A stretch of 17,454 nucleotides of DNA from an uncultured Bacteroides sp. (GTDB lineage: Bacteria > Bacteroidota > Bacteroidia > Bacteroidales > Bacteroidaceae): the NCBI GenBank assembly GCA_900551445.1, contig URWA01000042.1, positions 1-17,454 on the forward strand, given 5' to 3'. Numbering within the stretch: the stretch's first letter is position 1; every line of letters starts with the position of its first letter. Under the pieces are notes generated by a model. That model worked only from the letters and a program-made list of their open reading frames with translations, was not told where the DNA came from and did no database searches. A program made the translations under genes and the position numbers. Below, one piece after another: positions 14,568 to 17,454 of the stretch.

Positions 14568-15578
14568 ATGAGTGAAACAAAATATACGGCAGCAGATTAC
14601 AAGTTCGGACAACCGCGCTGGTGTCCGGGTTGCGGCGACCACGCTTTCTTGAATTCTTTTCACAAGGCGCTGGCCGAACTGGGGGTGCCGCCCCATGAAA
14701 TTGCGGTGATTTCCGGTATCGGATGTTCTTCGCGTTTGCCTTATTACATGAATACGTATGGCATGCACACCATTCACGGACGTGCGGCAGCCATTGCCAC
14801 GGGGGCCAAGGTGGCCAACCCGAACCTGACCATCTGGCAGATTTCCGGCGACGGTGACGGACTGGCCATCGGAGGTAATCATTTCATCCACGCCATCCGC
14901 CGTAATGTGGACATCAACATTGTGTTGTTGAACAACCGTATCTACGGACTGACCAAGGGGCAGTATTCGCCGACTTCGGCCCGTGGTTTCGTGAGCAAGT
15001 CATCTCCTTACGGGACGGTGGAAGATCCTTTCCGTCCGGCAGAACTCTGCTTCGGGGCTCGCGGACGTTTCTTTGCCCGTTGTGCGGCCGTCGATGGCGG
15101 TCCTTCAGTGGAGGTGCTGAAAGCCGCTGCCCGTCACAAGGGTACATCGGTGGTGGAAGTGTTGCAGAACTGCGTCATCTTCAACGACGGTACGCATAAT
15201 GCCGTGGCCAAGAAGGAAGACCGTGAACGCAACGCCATCTACCTGGAGCACGGCAAGCCGATGCTGTTCGGCCCGAACAAGGAATTCGGTCTGATGCAGG
15301 AAGGCTTTGGCCTGAAGGTGGTGAAGCTGGGAGAAAACGGGGTGACGGAAAAAGACATCCTGGTGCACGATGCCCATTGTGAAGACCATACCTTGCAGCT
15401 GAAGCTGGCCTTGATGGAAGGTCCGGATTTTCCGATTGCCTTGGGGGTAATCCGCGACGTGGAGGCACCGACCTACGATGCGGCAGTGGAAGCCCAGATA
15501 GAGGAGGTCTCAGCCAAGAAGAAATACCACACGTTCGCCGAGTTGCTCGAAACGAATGATACGTGGGAGATTAAATGA
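14568..15578 (+). CDS. korB: 2-oxoacid:ferredoxin oxidoreductase, thiamine-diphosphate-binding beta subunit (probably KorB)
   Basis: This 336-residue catalytic subunit binds thiamine diphosphate and one [4Fe-4S] cluster. Probable cluster ligands are C19 and C22 in RWCPGCGDH, C53 in SGIGCSSRLPYY, and C202 in LQNCVIFND. The cofactor motif starts GDGDGLAIGGNH (94-105) and ends at N122-N123 before RIYGLTKGQYSPTS. Length is typical for the family. A strong ribosome-binding site GGAGG (14556-14560) lies 7 bp before the ATG, unusual among the genes of this window. It shares a transcript with korA and is followed by a perfect terminator. In the cell it would pass electrons from oxidative decarboxylation to ferredoxin, or run in reverse for CO2 fixation into 2-oxoacids. 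Confidence 0.93.
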   Translation: MSETKYTAADYKFGQPRWCPGCGDHAFLNSFHKALAELGVPPHEIAVISGIGCSSRLPYYMNTYGMHTIHGRAAAIATGAKVANPNLTIWQISGDGDGLAIGGNHFIHAIRRNVDINIVLLNNRIYGLTKGQYSPTSARGFVSKSSPYGTVEDPFRPAELCFGARGRFFARCAAVDGGPSVEVLKAAARHKGTSVVEVLQNCVIFNDGTHNAVAKKEDRERNAIYLEHGKPMLFGPNKEFGLMQEGFGLKVVKLGENGVTEKDILVHDAHCEDHTLQLKLALMEGPDFPIALGVIRDVEAPTYDAAVEAQIEEVSAKKKYHTFAELLETNDTWEIK

Positions 15579-15593
15579 CAAAAAAGAAATAAT

Positions 15594-15642
15594 AAAAAAA
15601 TATCCCCGCTGCAACAATAGCTTGTGGCGGGGATATTTTTTT
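15594..15642. terminator. Bidirectional terminator between korB and upp
   Basis: A 9-bp GC-rich stem TATCCCCGC/GCGGGGATA (15601-15609 with 15627-15635) is extended by A7 and T7 flanks (15594-15600 with 15636-15642). T runs follow on both strands, so it can stop korAB from the left and upp from the right. Confidence 0.95.
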
Positions 15643-15662
15643 CAGCTGTAGTCAAGACTGGT

Positions 15663-16316
15663 TTATTCTTTCTCTCCATAACACAAATCGCCGGCATCGC
15701 CCAATCCCGGTACGATGTATGAGTGGGCGTTCAGTTCCGGGTCGATGGCACCGCACCACACCGTAGTCTTTTCCGCAGGAAAAACCTTCTTGATATGTTC
15801 GATGGCCTGGCGGCTGGCGATGACGGAAGCAATGTGTATGTGTGCCGGTTCCCCTTTGGTGAGCAGGGCCTCGTAGGCCAGCTCCATGGAACTGCCGGTA
15901 GCCAGCATCGGGTCGGTCAGGATCAGGATCTTGCCGTCCAGACGGGGCGAAGCGATGTATTCGATGTGAATGTCGAAATTATCTTCATCGATGTATTTGC
16001 GGTAAGCCGACACGAACGCGTTTTCGGCATGGTCAAAGTAGTTGAGGAAGCCCTGATGCAGCGGCAGACCGGCACGTAGGATGGTGGCTACCACCGGCTG
16101 TTCGGCAGGCACGTTCTCTACGGCTGTGGCCAGCGGAGTCTGTATCGAAACCGGATGATAGGGAAGAGTCCGGCTGATTTCGTAGGCCATGATTTCACCT
16201 ACCCGTTCGATGTTCCGGCGGAAACGGAGCGAGTCGCCTTGTATGTGTACATTGCGGATCTCGGAGAGGAACTGGTTGAACAGGGTGTTGGTTTGGTTAA
16301 AGTTGATTATTTTCAT
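15663..16316 (-). CDS. upp: Uracil phosphoribosyltransferase
   Basis: This 217-residue enzyme makes UMP from uracil and PRPP in pyrimidine salvage. The PRPP-binding loop is LTDPMLATGSS (133-143), preceded by LDGKILI. RAGLPLHQGF (81-90) and the C-terminal uracil-binding segment GLGDAGDLCYG (204-214) are diagnostic. The frame is open further upstream to an ATG at 16406, but the start at 16316 (MKIINFNQTNTLFNQFLSEI) is chosen because it begins at the conserved N-terminus, while the 30 extra residues are unlike the family. It is convergent with korB and divergent from pckA. No full-consensus promoter was found upstream; the sequence TTTCTTTG near 16361-16368 is a weak candidate. Confidence 0.95.
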   Translation of the reverse strand: MKIINFNQTNTLFNQFLSEIRNVHIQGDSLRFRRNIERVGEIMAYEISRTLPYHPVSIQTPLATAVENVPAEQPVVATILRAGLPLHQGFLNYFDHAENAFVSAYRKYIDEDNFDIHIEYIASPRLDGKILILTDPMLATGSSMELAYEALLTKGEPAHIHIASVIASRQAIEHIKKVFPAEKTTVWCGAIDPELNAHSYIVPGLGDAGDLCYGEKE

Positions 16317-16464
16317 AAACATTTTCAGGTGCTTAGAGGTTATATATCTAGTTTCTCGGCCTGCAAAGAAACAAAATAAAATTGATTTGTAATGTAGATT
16401 TGGCAAATTTGTTACACAAGTATAAATCTTTAAATGATTACGGATTTTTTTCAGTAATAAATTC

Positions 16465-16493
16465 TTTGAATAAAAAAATAACTACTACTTTTG
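16465..16493 (+). promoter_or_regulatory. Probable promoter of pckA
   Basis: TACTTTTG (16486-16493) fully matches the -7 element. TTTG (16465-16468) lies 17 bp upstream, slightly closer than the usual 19-21 bp. The leader would be about 108 nt, A-rich, with no riboswitch recognised. Confidence 0.6.
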
Positions 16494-16607
16494 TAGCGCC
16501 TAAAACAAAGAGATGTTGAAGAGCAGAAATGGAGAGAAATTAGGCTTATGCTAAGGTAGAGAAAAGAATAAACATTTGATATAATAACCAAATTAATCAT
16601 TTGAACA

Positions 16608-17454
16608 ATGGCAAAATTAGATCTTACAAAGTACGGTATCACTGGAACCGTAGAAATCGTACACAATCCTTCTTACGATGTATTGTTTGCTGAAGAAACA
16701 AAAGCTGGTCTGGAAGGTTATGAAAAAGGTCAGGTAACTGAACTGGGTGCAGTAAACGTAATGACTGGTATCTACACTGGTCGTTCTCCTAAAGATAAAT
16801 TCTTGGTAAAAGACGCTACAAGTGAAAACACTGTATGGTGGACTTCTGAAGAATACAAAAACGATAACAAACCTGTAACTACAGAAACTTGGAATGCTTT
16901 GAAAGCTTTGGCTTCAAAAGAATTGTCAAACAAGAAGTTGTATGTAGTTGATGGTTACTGCGGTGCTAACGAAGCTACTCGCTTGAAAGTTCGTTTCATC
17001 ATGGAAGTTGCATGGCAGGCTCACTTCGTAACTAACATGTTCATCCGTCCTTCTAAAGAAGAACTGGAATCATTCGAACCTGACTTCGTTGTTTACAACG
17101 CTTCTAAAGCTAAAGTTGAAAACTACAAAGAACTGGGTCTGAACTCAGAAACTGCAGTTGTCTTCAACTTGACTACTAAGGAACAGGTTATCCTGAACAC
17201 TTGGTACGGTGGTGAAATGAAGAAAGGTATGTTCTCTATGATGAACTACTTCAACCCGTTGCGTGGTATCGCTTCTATGCACTGTTCTGCTAACACAGAC
17301 AAAGAAGGCAAGAGCTCAGCTATCTTCTTCGGTCTGTCTGGTACAGGTAAGACAACTTTGTCTACTGACCCGAAACGTCTGTTGATCGGTGATGACGAAC
17401 ACGGATGGGATAACGAAGGTGTATTCAACTACGAAGGTGGTTGCTACGCTAAGG
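16608..17454 (+). CDS. pckA: Phosphoenolpyruvate carboxykinase (ATP), N-terminal half (cut by right edge)
   Basis: The first 282 codons are present, of about 535 usual for the family. The enzyme interconverts oxaloacetate and PEP with ATP/ADP and CO2. In Bacteroidales it is thought to work mainly in PEP carboxylation towards succinate and propionate, as well as gluconeogenesis. Visible motifs are the substrate-binding TGRSPKDKF (57-65), YGGEMKKGMFSMMNY (200-214) with the active-site lysine region, the P-loop FGLSGTGKTT (241-250), and the metal/nucleotide segment LIGDDEHGW (259-267). The start at 16608 gives MAKLDLTKYGITGTVEIVHN, matching the family opening. Codons are strongly biased to GCT, GGT, GTA, AAA and AAC, unlike the neighbouring GC-rich genes, which points to very high expression. 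It is divergent from upp. Confidence 0.96.
   Translation, partial: MAKLDLTKYGITGTVEIVHNPSYDVLFAEETKAGLEGYEKGQVTELGAVNVMTGIYTGRSPKDKFLVKDATSENTVWWTSEEYKNDNKPVTTETWNALKALASKELSNKKLYVVDGYCGANEATRLKVRFIMEVAWQAHFVTNMFIRPSKEELESFEPDFVVYNASKAKVENYKELGLNSETAVVFNLTTKEQVILNTWYGGEMKKGMFSMMNYFNPLRGIASMHCSANTDKEGKSSAIFFGLSGTGKTTLSTDPKRLLIGDDEHGWDNEGVFNYEGGCYAK

Noticed and set aside
16317..16406. Thirty-residue N-terminal extension of Upp from an ATG at 16406
   Set aside because: The extra residues do not resemble the family, and the conserved N-terminus starts at 16316.

Overview
The window is chromosomal DNA from a member of the Bacteroidales, most like the Bacteroides/Phocaeicola lineage; I do not name a species. 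The gene families fit this group, and four upstream regions carry the Bacteroidota sigma-factor promoter (-33 TTTG, 19-20 bp, -7 TAnnTTTG). Most genes lack a strong Shine-Dalgarno sequence.

Region 1 (about 1-5800, all minus strand, visibly AT-rich) is a type I restriction-modification operon. In transcription order it holds a small XRE-type regulator gene that is now frameshifted, hsdR, hsdM, a DUF1016/YhcG-type PDDEXK nuclease gene, and the first 64 codons of hsdS, which runs off the left edge. The DUF1016 linker contains a cluster of three perfect inverted repeats. The operon lies next to the 3' end of a tRNA-Phe gene (6094-6166), a common junction between a genomic island and core genome.

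Region 2 (6291-11112, minus strand, GC-rich) is a core housekeeping operon read as sppA, lpxK, punA, thiL. It has one clear promoter before sppA and one strong terminator after thiL, with very short gaps and a 68-bp lpxK/punA overlap. Its products serve membrane proteolysis, lipid A synthesis, purine salvage and thiamine diphosphate synthesis.

Region 3 (11167-12686) holds a leucine-rich-repeat lipoprotein gene with its own promoter and terminator, then a long intergenic region. That region contains five tandem 22-bp units made of alternating AAACGC/GCGTTT half-sites. They lie just upstream of the probable promoter of korAB.

Region 4 (12687-17454) holds korA and korB on the plus strand (a 2-oxoacid:ferredoxin oxidoreductase, typical of anaerobic carbon metabolism). 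A perfect bidirectional terminator separates them from the convergent upp gene. Divergent from upp is the first half of pckA (ATP-dependent PEP carboxykinase), cut by the right edge and written in codons typical of a highly expressed gene.

The items most worth a second look are the hairpin cluster inside the DUF1016 gene, the decayed regulator in front of the restriction operon, and the helically phased 22-bp repeat array before korA.
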